Of a DNA stretch of 64,000 nucleotides, positions 46,412-55,438 are shown in pieces. The notes under the pieces are model-generated. The model saw only the letters and a list, made by a program, of their open reading frames with translations, had not been told where the DNA came from and did no database searches. Every line of letters begins with the position of its first letter. The stretch's first letter is position 1. Position numbers and translations under genes: made by a program. Origin of the DNA: Deltaproteobacteria bacterium (GTDB lineage: Bacteria; Myxococcota; JACPTQ01); NCBI GenBank assembly GCA_016192705.1, contig JACPTQ010000074.1:25625-89624 (forward strand), given 5' to 3'.

Positions 46412-49400
46412 GTGACGTCCCGATTGCTCACTATCATCTTGCTTGGCTCGGCGGCCACCGCGTCCTCGGCAATGGCAAGGCCGCCCGTTTTGTACGAAAT
46501 CGCCGCGCGCATCGGCGACGACTTGAAATCGTTGCACGGCTCCGTGACATTCGCGGTCCAGGCGGCATGCCGCGCGTCGGTCGAAATTTTCCTTTATCCC
46601 AACGTGCATCGCGACGAGAGTCCTTTCGTCGACGACGTCAACCGAACTTGGATCTACCCGTCGGGCTTTGACGCCGGCTGGATGGAAGTCGACGAAGTGA
46701 AGATCGGCAACGACGTTATCCCGCGCGAGCGGTGGCGTTTTCCTGAATCCAAAGTGCTCCGAAAAGGGACACTCCTTTCCGTACCGGTGAACGACGGCGT
46801 GACAAAGCCTCGCGATTCTCATTATTTCGGGAGCAATCTGCGGGCAAGCCAGTGGCTTGCTCGCGCGAGCGAAATGGGGAGCCCGACGGAACGGAGGGCG
46901 AACCCCACCTCTTGCGCGGGCGCGACTTTTGGCGCGGGTGGCGAAAGCGCATCACCGAGCGGGACGCGCGCGATATCGATCAAGTTTCGCACGCGCGTGC
47001 CTGAAAAATTCGGACCGTTTGGGCGCGCACGTGGTCAAACGACGCTGTCCGGATTTTGGCATCCGGTCTTGGCCGAAAACGCGCAGAATCCCCCGCCGGT
47101 CGCCGATTTCAAGGTCGCGCTCGACGTTCCGCGCGCCGTCGACGTCATTGTGCAAGGGCGACGTGTCCAAAGGAATTTCGAGGGGCTCCCCTTCCGCGGT
47201 CGCAACATCATCAAAGCGCAAACCGCGCAAACGCGCGCTGTTTCGCTCGTCCTCGCGAAATCGTTTCGGGAGACCAAGACCCGCGTCGGCACCACCACCT
47301 TGACGTACCTCCACCGAGAGCCTGTTGCGACGCCACCCGGCGGCGATCCGCTGGTCGACGTTCCTGGGATGCCGGAACCGTACGCCCCCCGCATCGTCCG
47401 GCTCGCGCGCGAGGCGCTCCGCTTTTTGCTCAAGCAAGGCGTCAAACCGCCGACGCGCGAACTGATGCTTATCGAAGCGCCGTATCAGCTCGAAGTCGCG
47501 CACGCGATTCCGGGCGCCGTGCTCGTTTCCGACCGCACGTTTCGCGTCTTCCCGCTCGACGCGTTTCGCCGCTTCCACGAACAACCGATCGCACGCGGCC
47601 TCTTCACGTCGATTTTTCGGAGCTTCATCGACGCGCATCGTGGCAACGAAAACCCGGTCGACACGCGGTGGTTGCCCGACGCGCTCGGTACGTTCTTCGC
47701 GGACCTTTTCATCGTGGCCAAGCGAAAGCAGATCAAGAATCTCGCGGAGCTTCTCGACGTCGTAAAATTCGTGCCCGCGATCGACTCGCTCATCTACGCC
47801 CAACAGATCCCGATGCGCGAAATGTACTTCGGTGCCGTCTACGAAGCGTTCCCTCTGCGCGAGGAGCTCGAACGCTTTTACAACGACGAACCGCGCGGGA
47901 TTTATGTTTATGCGAAACTTGTCGACTGGATCGGGCTTAGCGCCTTCGCGCGTGCCGTGAAGCGATACCTGCAGTCGACCGACGAATCGCGCCCGGTCTT
48001 TCGGGCAGTCGTGGCCGCATCGATCGCTGCGGACGCTGAAATGCCAAATCGTCTCAACGCAAAGACGCCAAGAAGCAAAGACGCAACCAAAGAAGCGACA
48101 TCTCCCCTTGGCGACTCCGCGCCTTTGCGTCGAAATGATCCCCCCTTCGACACATGGCTCAAGGGCCCACCCCGCTCCAACTACCGCGTTGCCGCGCGCG
48201 AATCGCGCCGCGTCGCGGACGGCTACGAAAACGTCGTCAAGATCGTGACCGACGGCGAAACGGGCTATCGAGAGCCGGTCGATCTTCTTGCAACCACGAC
48301 CGCGGGAGAACGATACGCCGCGACCTTCAAGGACGGTGCGCAAACCCACGAGTTCCGCTTCAAAACAAAATCCCCGCTCGCCGTCGTTCAAATCGATCCG
48401 CGCGGCCGCACCGTCGAAAGCGACCTCGGGAAAAGCGTCGACCCGCGTTTTGACAACCGCGACCCCACGCGCTGGAAGTGGCTCCTCACGGGACTTGGTT
48501 GGGGCGTCGACGCAACCACCGGGCGGCTCGAAGCCCTCGGCGCCGTGGCGTTTCGAAAGGTCTACGATCTCCACAACGGATTCGGCGTCTCCGCGCGCTG
48601 GGTGCAAGACAAACGCATGAGCGGCGCCTTCGCGTATGCGCGAAGCTTCGGCCGCAAGGTCAACGACGTTCGGCTCGTCTCCGCCGTTTCCGCGGCGCTC
48701 TCGGTCGCGCGCCTCTCGAGCGCCTTCGGAACCGTCGCAACCCGCGAAGGCGGAACCACGGCCCGTCTCGACTTCGGCTACGGTTACGACAACATCGAGA
48801 CCGATCTCACGCCAACCCGCGGCACATCCTTCGGCGCTGCAACCGGTATCGGCCTCACGGGTCCCGATTCGGGCGGCCTTCGCGTCAACTCGTTTTCATC
48901 CGTCGGCGTTCGCCAGTTTCTCCGCCTCGCGCCGCCTCTCGTTCTCGGCCTTCGCGCCTCGCTCGGATTTTCATTCTCGGACATCTTGAACGGCGGCCAA
49001 AAAGCGCTCCTCAACGGCGAATACCGCTCTCTCGGCGGCCGCACCGCCATGCGCGGCTACGTCGACGGCGAACTTCTCGGCAATCACGCGATTCTTTTTT
49101 CCGCCGAGCTCGGCTGGATGCTCACAAACGCTCTCGCCTGGAACTTCGTCCACACGAGCTGGGTGCGCGGCATTCAGCTCGCGCTCTTCGCCGACGCGGG
49201 CGCCGTCTCAACCGACATGAGCCTCTTCACGTCGCTCTCGCCCTGGTTCACCGACGTCGGCGGCGGCATCCGCATCTTCTTCGACTACCTCGGCGCCCAA
49301 CCCGGCGTCCTCTCGATCGACGTCGGCTTGCCGCTCAACCGTCGCGCGGTCGACGTGGGTCGATACCCCACGGTCTCCATCATGTTTACCTACAACGGGT

Positions 49401-49420
49401 CGTTTTTCGGCGGCGGCTAA
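46412..49420 (+). CDS. Outer-membrane protein: degenerate M1-peptidase-like region plus Omp85-like barrel
   Basis: The 1002-residue protein has a signal peptide (LLTIILLGSAATASSAMA). Residues about 25-290 have the M1-type N-terminal beta-domain pattern (SLHGSVTFAV, FLYPNVHRDES, IYPSGFDAG). Residues 390-540 follow the layout of an M1 catalytic domain (WLPDALGTFFADLF where WLNEGFASY is expected; YVYAKLVDWIGLSAFARAVKRYL) but lack any HExxH, so catalysis is unlikely. The last 300 residues resemble an Omp85/BamA-type barrel: LGGRTAMRGYVDGELLGNH, alternating strands and a C-terminal Phe-rich strand. A palindromic repeat is inserted in frame at residues 549-573. Function unknown; a binding or transport role is inferred. 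Confidence 0.7.
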   Translation: MTSRLLTIILLGSAATASSAMARPPVLYEIAARIGDDLKSLHGSVTFAVQAACRASVEIFLYPNVHRDESPFVDDVNRTWIYPSGFDAGWMEVDEVKIGNDVIPRERWRFPESKVLRKGTLLSVPVNDGVTKPRDSHYFGSNLRASQWLARASEMGSPTERRANPTSCAGATFGAGGESASPSGTRAISIKFRTRVPEKFGPFGRARGQTTLSGFWHPVLAENAQNPPPVADFKVALDVPRAVDVIVQGRRVQRNFEGLPFRGRNIIKAQTAQTRAVSLVLAKSFRETKTRVGTTTLTYLHREPVATPPGGDPLVDVPGMPEPYAPRIVRLAREALRFLLKQGVKPPTRELMLIEAPYQLEVAHAIPGAVLVSDRTFRVFPLDAFRRFHEQPIARGLFTSIFRSFIDAHRGNENPVDTRWLPDALGTFFADLFIVAKRKQIKNLAELLDVVKFVPAIDSLIYAQQIPMREMYFGAVYEAFPLREELERFYNDEPRGIYVYAKLVDWIGLSAFARAVKRYLQSTDESRPVFRAVVAASIAADAEMPNRLNAKTPRSKDATKEATSPLGDSAPLRRNDPPFDTWLKGPPRSNYRVAARESRRVADGYENVVKIVTDGETGYREPVDLLATTTAGERYAATFKDGAQTHEFRFKTKSPLAVVQIDPRGRTVESDLGKSVDPRFDNRDPTRWKWLLTGLGWGVDATTGRLEALGAVAFRKVYDLHNGFGVSARWVQDKRMSGAFAYARSFGRKVNDVRLVSAVSAALSVARLSSAFGTVATREGGTTARLDFGYGYDNIETDLTPTRGTSFGAATGIGLTGPDSGGLRVNSFSSVGVRQFLRLAPPLVLGLRASLGFSFSDILNGGQKALLNGEYRSLGGRTAMRGYVDGELLGNHAILFSAELGWMLTNALAWNFVHTSWVRGIQLALFADAGAVSTDMSLFTSLSPWFTDVGGGIRIFFDYLGAQPGVLSIDVGLPLNRRAVDVGRYPTVSIMFTYNGSFFGGG
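48056..48130. repeat. Short palindromic repeat, copy 2, inside a coding sequence
   Basis: A 75-bp element of the same type as 35843-35909, beginning AACGCAAAGACGCCAAG and ending CTTGGCGACTCCGCGCCTTTGCGT (ends complementary; last part given in two pieces: CTTGGCGACTCC and GCGCCTTTGCGT). Its length is a multiple of three and it is translated as 25 residues (NAKTPRSKDATKEATSP...), leaving the 1002-codon frame open. Confidence 0.75.
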
Positions 49421-49459
49421 GAAGAAGGAAGCGGACCCCGCGAGAACAAAATCCGAAAA

Positions 49460-52400
49460 TCATCTTGAGAAGACGTCCTGCCCATTTTCGACGTAAGTGA
49501 CCGCCGCCGAGACGATGTCGGCGATTGTCCTGCTCTTGTCCTTCACGAATCCAACGAGTTGTTTGAGGAGCCCCACAACGACCCCCTTCACGAGCTTCTT
49601 GTTGTCTTCCGGGCTCGACTTCGTCGCGCTGTCGACAAAGGCGAGGAGCGCGTTCGAGTTTGCGAGCACCTCGCCCACCCTGTCGACGAGGAACTTGACC
49701 ACGGTCTTTGCGATCCCGCTCAGCCGGTCGACGAAGAGGCTCTTGAGGAAGCCGATGACGACTGGGCCGATCTGCTCGACCAGCTTTCTCGTTGAGCCGG
49801 ACTTGTCGCGAAACGCCTTCACGACCTCCGCAGCGTTCTTGAGGAAGCCCCCCGCTGCGTCGACAAGCCCGCCGAGGAACGAGTTCACCACCGGGAGCGA
49901 CGTCGCCCGCGCGAGCTGGGCCTTCACGACGCCGAGGACGCCGTCAACGATCCCCTTCAGAGTCCCGCCTCCTCCGCCCGTGAGGCGGCTCCAGGCGTCG
50001 GGCTTCGTGAACGCGTCGACCGCGAACCGGGCGAGCCAATCAAACCCGTCGCGCACGAACCCCTGAAGCACGGCGAGGCTCGGCGGGAATAGCGTCATCA
50101 CCTTCTCCTTGATGAAGGCGAAAACGAGCGGTACGACCCTCGCGAGAGCCTCCTTCGCGAGTGCTCCGACTTGCGCCGCCGCCGCGCCGATCCCGCGCTC
50201 GAACACCCCAGCCAGCGTCTTCACCGCCTCGTCGGCGACCTTCGCAAGCGTCCCATCGCGGATGACCGACGCGACGAGCTGTTGGAGCATCGCGAGGGCC
50301 GTCGCTTGTAGCTTCTTGAACGCGGCCGCCGCGCCGCCCTGTAGCGTCGCTTGGAGCTGCGATGGGTTCGCCGCGACTCGCACGGCGCTCTCGATCACCT
50401 CCTTGACGATCGGCATGATTGGACTCCCGCCCACGGCGCGCTCCACGAGCTGAACGACCACCGACGCAATCGACTTCTCGTCGAGCGACACCTTCGCGAC
50501 GACTTGCTGCACGTCATTCGCCGGGAGGACGCGTTCAACCATCGCCCGAACGATCTCGCGAACATTCGTCCCGACACGCCCCGTGAATGCCTTCCACGCG
50601 GCCTGTCCCTGCTGAACGAGCTGCGCAGGGTTGTCGAACAGGTCGATGAGTCCGCCGATCACCGCACGCACATGCCCCGCAATGGGTGCATTCGGGTTCC
50701 CACCCGAGATTGCACGCTCGACCGCCAAAGCGAGCGGTTTCATCGCCTCCTTGGCGAGTCGCACAATCTCCGCCGCCCCCTTTCTTGCAAGCCCCGAAAG
50801 CCCGCCCGGTGCACGCAGCGCGTCGCGCATGGTGCCAACGACTCCCTTCGCCAGCGCGACAAGGGCCGGCCCCTGCCCAGCCTCGGCCGCCCCCTGCCCG
50901 AGAAGCGACGCCGCCCCCTCCGCGATCTCCCCGAGCACCGCTGGCCCCTTCTCCTCGAGCCACATCGCAGCACCACTCACGAACGCATCCCCCTTCGCGA
51001 ACGGCCCATCCGCGCTGAACAGCGCATCGACCGCGCGCCCGAGCACCCCTTCTAACCCCGTCCCCTTCGCCGCCTCCGCGAGTCGCCCGGCAACGTACGG
51101 CTTTGCGATGTCGATCGCCTTCACGAAAACCCCCTTGACGTCGACCCCCTGCGCCCCTTCCAGGATCTGCGCGCGAGTGGAGTCGTTCGCGAGGAGGTCG
51201 AAGAGCCGCCCGACCGCGTCGCCGACAAACGTCTTCTCAAGCCCGAGCCGCGTGTCCGCGACATACTCGCCGACCTGTGTGACAACGAAACCACGCAGCC
51301 ACCCGAGAAGCTTCTTCACGACCTCCCAAGGCCGATCGAGGTACTGCGTCTTGAACTGCTGCAAATTCTCGATCGCCCAGACAAACGCGCCATACGCATC
51401 CCCCAGCAACGTCTTCACCGAATCCACCGCCGGGATCTGCACGATGAGCCCCGCCCCCATCTCCCTGAACAGCGCCGCGATCCGCTTCACGACGTCGCTC
51501 GTCGAAATCCCGCTGCCCCCCTTTCGCAGTTTCCGTACGGCCCACGAGATCCCGCCAGCCAATTCGTTTAGGACCTTCTTCGCAACCTCCGGCATTTCAA
51601 CAAACGCCGTGATGAGCGGGACGACGGCGGGGAGGAGCTTCTTCGCAAGCAGGTCACCGACGATGAAACCCACCGGATCGGCCGTAAGTTTCGCAACGAC
51701 CTGGTTCCAGCTAATCGTCATCACGAAGTCCTGAACCTCGCGAACAGCCTCCTCGAAGTCGTCCTTCGCGTTCCCGCTCAGGCGGCCCGCTATCGTCGCC
51801 TTGAACCCCTCGATCATCGACGACAGGAACTGCCGGATCTGCTCGTCGACTGACATGTCCTTCTTCGACTTCGCGAGCAGGTCCTTTTTTGCGAACGCCA
51901 GCGCGCGTATCCAGAAGTCACACCCCTGTTTGCACTTCGCCTCGAGCGCCGCCTGGATCGTCCCGAGAACCGTCTGAAACCCGACTTCGAGGAGCCCCTT
52001 GTCGCCGTATGTCACGGCCGCCTCGATGAGCTGCAGGATGATCCCCGCGACGATCGAGATGATCGGGTGGTTCTTGATCAGCTCGAATAGGTCGTACTTC
52101 GCCAGCTCGCGCACCTTCATCCACTTAGGGAGCTGTGCGACAACGAGCGACTTGAGGAGATACTTGACGCCGAACTGGAACAGCAAATCCCATGCGATGT
52201 CGACCGCCGATGCGAGCACGCCGCCCACGAACGGCACCGACCCCGCGGCGCTGATGAGCGCGAGCTTGACGCCCTTGAGCGCCGTGTTGAGGAGGTCGAC
52301 CGCCCAGTCGACCAGCTTGTTGCCGAGCATGATGATGATCGACTCGAGGACGTTGACGAAGTTCTTCGCGAAGACCTTGGTTAAGCAGGTCTGCTTGTTG

Positions 52401-55400
52401 TCGACCTTCTTTTCAGTGAGCTTCATCACCTCGTGACGGTACTCCGCGTCGTCGCAGTCGGCCGACTGCTCGGGCGTCATCCCCGCCGCCTTCGCGAGGG
52501 TCTTCATCATGTCCTCGATCCCCGCGGCCTTCATCAGCATCCCGAGGATCTTCCCGACGATTGGCATAATCGCATTCGCGATCCCACCGCCCGTTGAGCT
52601 CATGTCGGACTCTGTCTTGAAACCCATCTGGTCGGCTAATTGGTTGGTGCCAACCTGCAAACGTGCTGTCCACGTTTTGGCCGCGTTCGTCTCGGCTATG
52701 GTGCAGTTGTTGATGCGTTTCCCCTGGACTCGGACCGGCGTGTTTGAGGACGCGCAGACGTCGATCCAGAGCTGGTTCACCTCGGAGATCATCTTCTTCA
52801 CCTGGTCGTCAGCTAAGATCAACTGGAAGAGCGGCGAGCGATCGCGGTTGGTGATGGTCCAGTTTTGGACGGCCGATTCGAGCGCCTTGCGGTCGGCGGG
52901 CTTCGTCGCGCCTATGATGTCGCAGCCGCCCCAACCTGGGTTCTTCCAAAGGTAACACTTCTGCCAGGCTGAAATCGGAAGCTGTTCAACGAAGCGTTTC
53001 CCCTCGCTGTTGAAGAAGTGCTCCGACGACGACGAACCAAATGGCAGGAATTTCCGCGCTGCGATGCTTCTCACAACCGACAGACGAACGAAGCTCTCAG
53101 CTTTTGTGGGATGCCCGGCGCGGATGTCGGTGTCGGAGAGGTCGACCAGGAATTGCAAGACGAGCCAGTTGAAGAAGGTGTTCCCAACGGTATGCTCGAT
53201 CGTGAACGGTTTCCCCCCGTCGACGTTCGGATCGCTTATCGTGGTGCGGTTCCCCTTGAGCCGCTCGATGACATCGCCGACGCCGTACACGAACCTCGGG
53301 TCCGCGACCTTGGGCGGTGACCCCGCGCGGAGTGGGACCACGTTGATGAGCGGTGGCGCCTCTTTGCAGCTCACCGGATTCGCGCGCTTCGCGTCAATGC
53401 AGTGGTCGAGAACCGCCTTGTACGCGCACTTGATGCACGCCTCACGCTCGACGTCGAGCTTCGGGTCCTGGCACAGGTCCCATAGCTCCGTGCAGTCGCG
53501 CCAGAACCCCTTGAACGCCACCGACTCGGCACGGCGGTACTCCGCGGGCGCGCCGCTCTTTGCGACCGCCGGGTCCTTGACAACGTAGTTCGTGAGCTGG
53601 ATGTACTCCCATGCATCGGTCCACTGGTCGACACGCCGCCGCAGATATTCGCGGTCGGTATTCTTGGCGGCATATTTGTTCTGGTGCGCGACGTCGCAGT
53701 TCGGAGACGAGTCCTTGGGCCCTTTGCACGCCGATGCGCCCGCAACCTCTGGGATACTCACCTTGTTCGAAAGGTCGTTCTTCGCGATCTCGAAGGTCTT
53801 CGCCTTCCCGCCCTTGCGGTAGAAGCCGATCAGACGACCCGCAATCACGCCAAACGTTTGCCCTTGCAGGTGTGGCTGGTCCTTGACGAGCGTGCCAAGA
53901 TCGGTAAGCAGCAGTTCATCGGCGTTTTTCGGCGCGTTCGGCGACTCAACGCGGCACTCGACCGCCGGGCGCGTCCAGTTAATCCCCGCGGACGAGGCCT
54001 TGACGCCGGGGCCGCCGTACTGCTTCTTGCACTCCTCGTCGAGGTTGAGCTTCGTCCCGTTGCACATGACGCGCGCTCTCTTGGCCCCAAATCCACTCCC
54101 CTGTTCAAACGACGGCTTCCCGCCGTACGGAGCGCAAGCCTTCTGCATATTGAGGTCGGTTTGGCCAGGCCCCTCAGCGAGGCTCACATGCCCCTCGAGG
54201 TTGCGGATTGTATCCAGAGGGGCGTCGACTCCCGCGACCTTCTCGCGCGATGGCGCGGTCACCCTGCGGCCGATACGCGGCCCCGACAGAATGGCGATGT
54301 CCTTCTTGAGCGTCGCTTCGAGCTGCGCGTGCGTGATGTTACAGACCTCGACGACCTCCTCCTTGGGGGGCGGCCCCTCGAATTTGTTCGGGTCGCCCTT
54401 GGGGTCCTTCGACTTTCCGGTTGATTGCCCGAGGGCGTCCTTGCGCGCATCGCCGTCGAGTCTGTCGTCCCAGTTTCCGGTCAGGCCAGGGGCCGGCGGC
54501 GGGATGCGGACCTCCACAATCCGCGCGTAGCCGGGCATGTTCCGCGAGATCTGGCGACAACCGTAATTGAAGAGAACGGCAACCGCGTCGTCCTTTGTGC
54601 GTGGCGCCGCGCCCCCAACACGTGGGACGACATTCAACCAAATATACTCAATATAAACGTCGAGGTCGGGGAGGAGCTTCTCGTACTGCTGCTGCGGGTT
54701 TAGGCAGTTCGCTTCCCCCTCGGGGCACTTGAAATCCTTTGGAACAAGCTCTGTGGGGGCCTTCTCTCCCGCTGGGGCCTCTCCCTTCGCCATCGCCTGC
54801 TCGTACGCGGCGATGAGCTTCGCGATTGCGACCAGCTCGCCGAGCGCGAGACCCTCATGTCGCTGCCCCTGGTACTTTTGCTTGAGCTTTGGCAACGAAA
54901 CGGCGCCCGGAAGATCCGGCGTGACGCCGACGACGTGCCCGAGAAGTCCGCCAATCCGCTTTTTCGACGCCGGAAGCGCGACGCTCTTTGTTTTCGCCGC
55001 CGGGCTTGCCTGCGCGCCGCCCCCGGCCGTTCCCACCTCCGCGCCCGTCACCTTATAGATGAAGTCGGCGAGGCGCGGCTCCGCGGCCGACGTTCCGCTG
55101 TGCGCGAATGTCCCCGTGACCTGGGTGCCCCGCTGCGAAAGGCGATACCACTGCCACCAACCAGGCCCGATGCGACGAAACTTGAGGAGCTTCGCGCCCG
55201 CATCCCATGTGGCACGGTCGACCACCGTCTGGGCGCCCCCCTCATCCTTTGAGATGATTCGCCCTTTCCCCCCTTCCTCTATCACGAGCGTCATCCGGTA
55301 GCGGTCGCGCGCGAGGAGTTCCCATGTGCCGTTTGGCGCCGTTGCAGCATGGGTTCCAGACGCGACGCGGCTTTGCGCACGCGCCAAGTTGGCGCCGAAA

Positions 55401-55438
55401 ATGACGATGCCAATCGAAACGAGAAAACGATTCGTCAT
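49460..55438 (-). CDS. Very large secreted helical protein of unknown function
   Basis: I chose the ATG at 55438 (MTNRFLVSIGIVIFGANLARAQ, a signal peptide) because it overlaps the previous gene's stop as ATGA; this gives 1992 residues. Residues about 35-150 look like a small beta-barrel (GTWELLARDRYRMTLVIEEGG). Residues 150-1000 contain scattered cysteines. From about residue 1000 on, the protein is almost entirely alpha-helical, with long amphipathic or moderately hydrophobic helices (VVGLLKQLVGFVKD, LLAKKLLPAVVPLITAFVE) repeated with variation. No enzyme motif is visible. It could be a membrane-active or scaffold protein. It is coupled to an M19-like hydrolase gene. Confidence 0.7.
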   Translation of the reverse strand: MTNRFLVSIGIVIFGANLARAQSRVASGTHAATAPNGTWELLARDRYRMTLVIEEGGKGRIISKDEGGAQTVVDRATWDAGAKLLKFRRIGPGWWQWYRLSQRGTQVTGTFAHSGTSAAEPRLADFIYKVTGAEVGTAGGGAQASPAAKTKSVALPASKKRIGGLLGHVVGVTPDLPGAVSLPKLKQKYQGQRHEGLALGELVAIAKLIAAYEQAMAKGEAPAGEKAPTELVPKDFKCPEGEANCLNPQQQYEKLLPDLDVYIEYIWLNVVPRVGGAAPRTKDDAVAVLFNYGCRQISRNMPGYARIVEVRIPPPAPGLTGNWDDRLDGDARKDALGQSTGKSKDPKGDPNKFEGPPPKEEVVEVCNITHAQLEATLKKDIAILSGPRIGRRVTAPSREKVAGVDAPLDTIRNLEGHVSLAEGPGQTDLNMQKACAPYGGKPSFEQGSGFGAKRARVMCNGTKLNLDEECKKQYGGPGVKASSAGINWTRPAVECRVESPNAPKNADELLLTDLGTLVKDQPHLQGQTFGVIAGRLIGFYRKGGKAKTFEIAKNDLSNKVSIPEVAGASACKGPKDSSPNCDVAHQNKYAAKNTDREYLRRRVDQWTDAWEYIQLTNYVVKDPAVAKSGAPAEYRRAESVAFKGFWRDCTELWDLCQDPKLDVEREACIKCAYKAVLDHCIDAKRANPVSCKEAPPLINVVPLRAGSPPKVADPRFVYGVGDVIERLKGNRTTISDPNVDGGKPFTIEHTVGNTFFNWLVLQFLVDLSDTDIRAGHPTKAESFVRLSVVRSIAARKFLPFGSSSSEHFFNSEGKRFVEQLPISAWQKCYLWKNPGWGGCDIIGATKPADRKALESAVQNWTITNRDRSPLFQLILADDQVKKMISEVNQLWIDVCASSNTPVRVQGKRINNCTIAETNAAKTWTARLQVGTNQLADQMGFKTESDMSSTGGGIANAIMPIVGKILGMLMKAAGIEDMMKTLAKAAGMTPEQSADCDDAEYRHEVMKLTEKKVDNKQTCLTKVFAKNFVNVLESIIIMLGNKLVDWAVDLLNTALKGVKLALISAAGSVPFVGGVLASAVDIAWDLLFQFGVKYLLKSLVVAQLPKWMKVRELAKYDLFELIKNHPIISIVAGIILQLIEAAVTYGDKGLLEVGFQTVLGTIQAALEAKCKQGCDFWIRALAFAKKDLLAKSKKDMSVDEQIRQFLSSMIEGFKATIAGRLSGNAKDDFEEAVREVQDFVMTISWNQVVAKLTADPVGFIVGDLLAKKLLPAVVPLITAFVEMPEVAKKVLNELAGGISWAVRKLRKGGSGISTSDVVKRIAALFREMGAGLIVQIPAVDSVKTLLGDAYGAFVWAIENLQQFKTQYLDRPWEVVKKLLGWLRGFVVTQVGEYVADTRLGLEKTFVGDAVGRLFDLLANDSTRAQILEGAQGVDVKGVFVKAIDIAKPYVAGRLAEAAKGTGLEGVLGRAVDALFSADGPFAKGDAFVSGAAMWLEEKGPAVLGEIAEGAASLLGQGAAEAGQGPALVALAKGVVGTMRDALRAPGGLSGLARKGAAEIVRLAKEAMKPLALAVERAISGGNPNAPIAGHVRAVIGGLIDLFDNPAQLVQQGQAAWKAFTGRVGTNVREIVRAMVERVLPANDVQQVVAKVSLDEKSIASVVVQLVERAVGGSPIMPIVKEVIESAVRVAANPSQLQATLQGGAAAAFKKLQATALAMLQQLVASVIRDGTLAKVADEAVKTLAGVFERGIGAAAAQVGALAKEALARVVPLVFAFIKEKVMTLFPPSLAVLQGFVRDGFDWLARFAVDAFTKPDAWSRLTGGGGGTLKGIVDGVLGVVKAQLARATSLPVVNSFLGGLVDAAGGFLKNAAEVVKAFRDKSGSTRKLVEQIGPVVIGFLKSLFVDRLSGIAKTVVKFLVDRVGEVLANSNALLAFVDSATKSSPEDNKKLVKGVVVGLLKQLVGFVKDKSRTIADIVSAAVTYVENGQDVFSR

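Noticed and set aside
46952..48607. Long antisense ORF (551 residues) opposite the Omp85-like gene
   Set aside because: It is a shadow frame caused by high GC at third positions; no domain, signal peptide or ribosome-binding site, and composition is Arg/Glu/Val low-quality.
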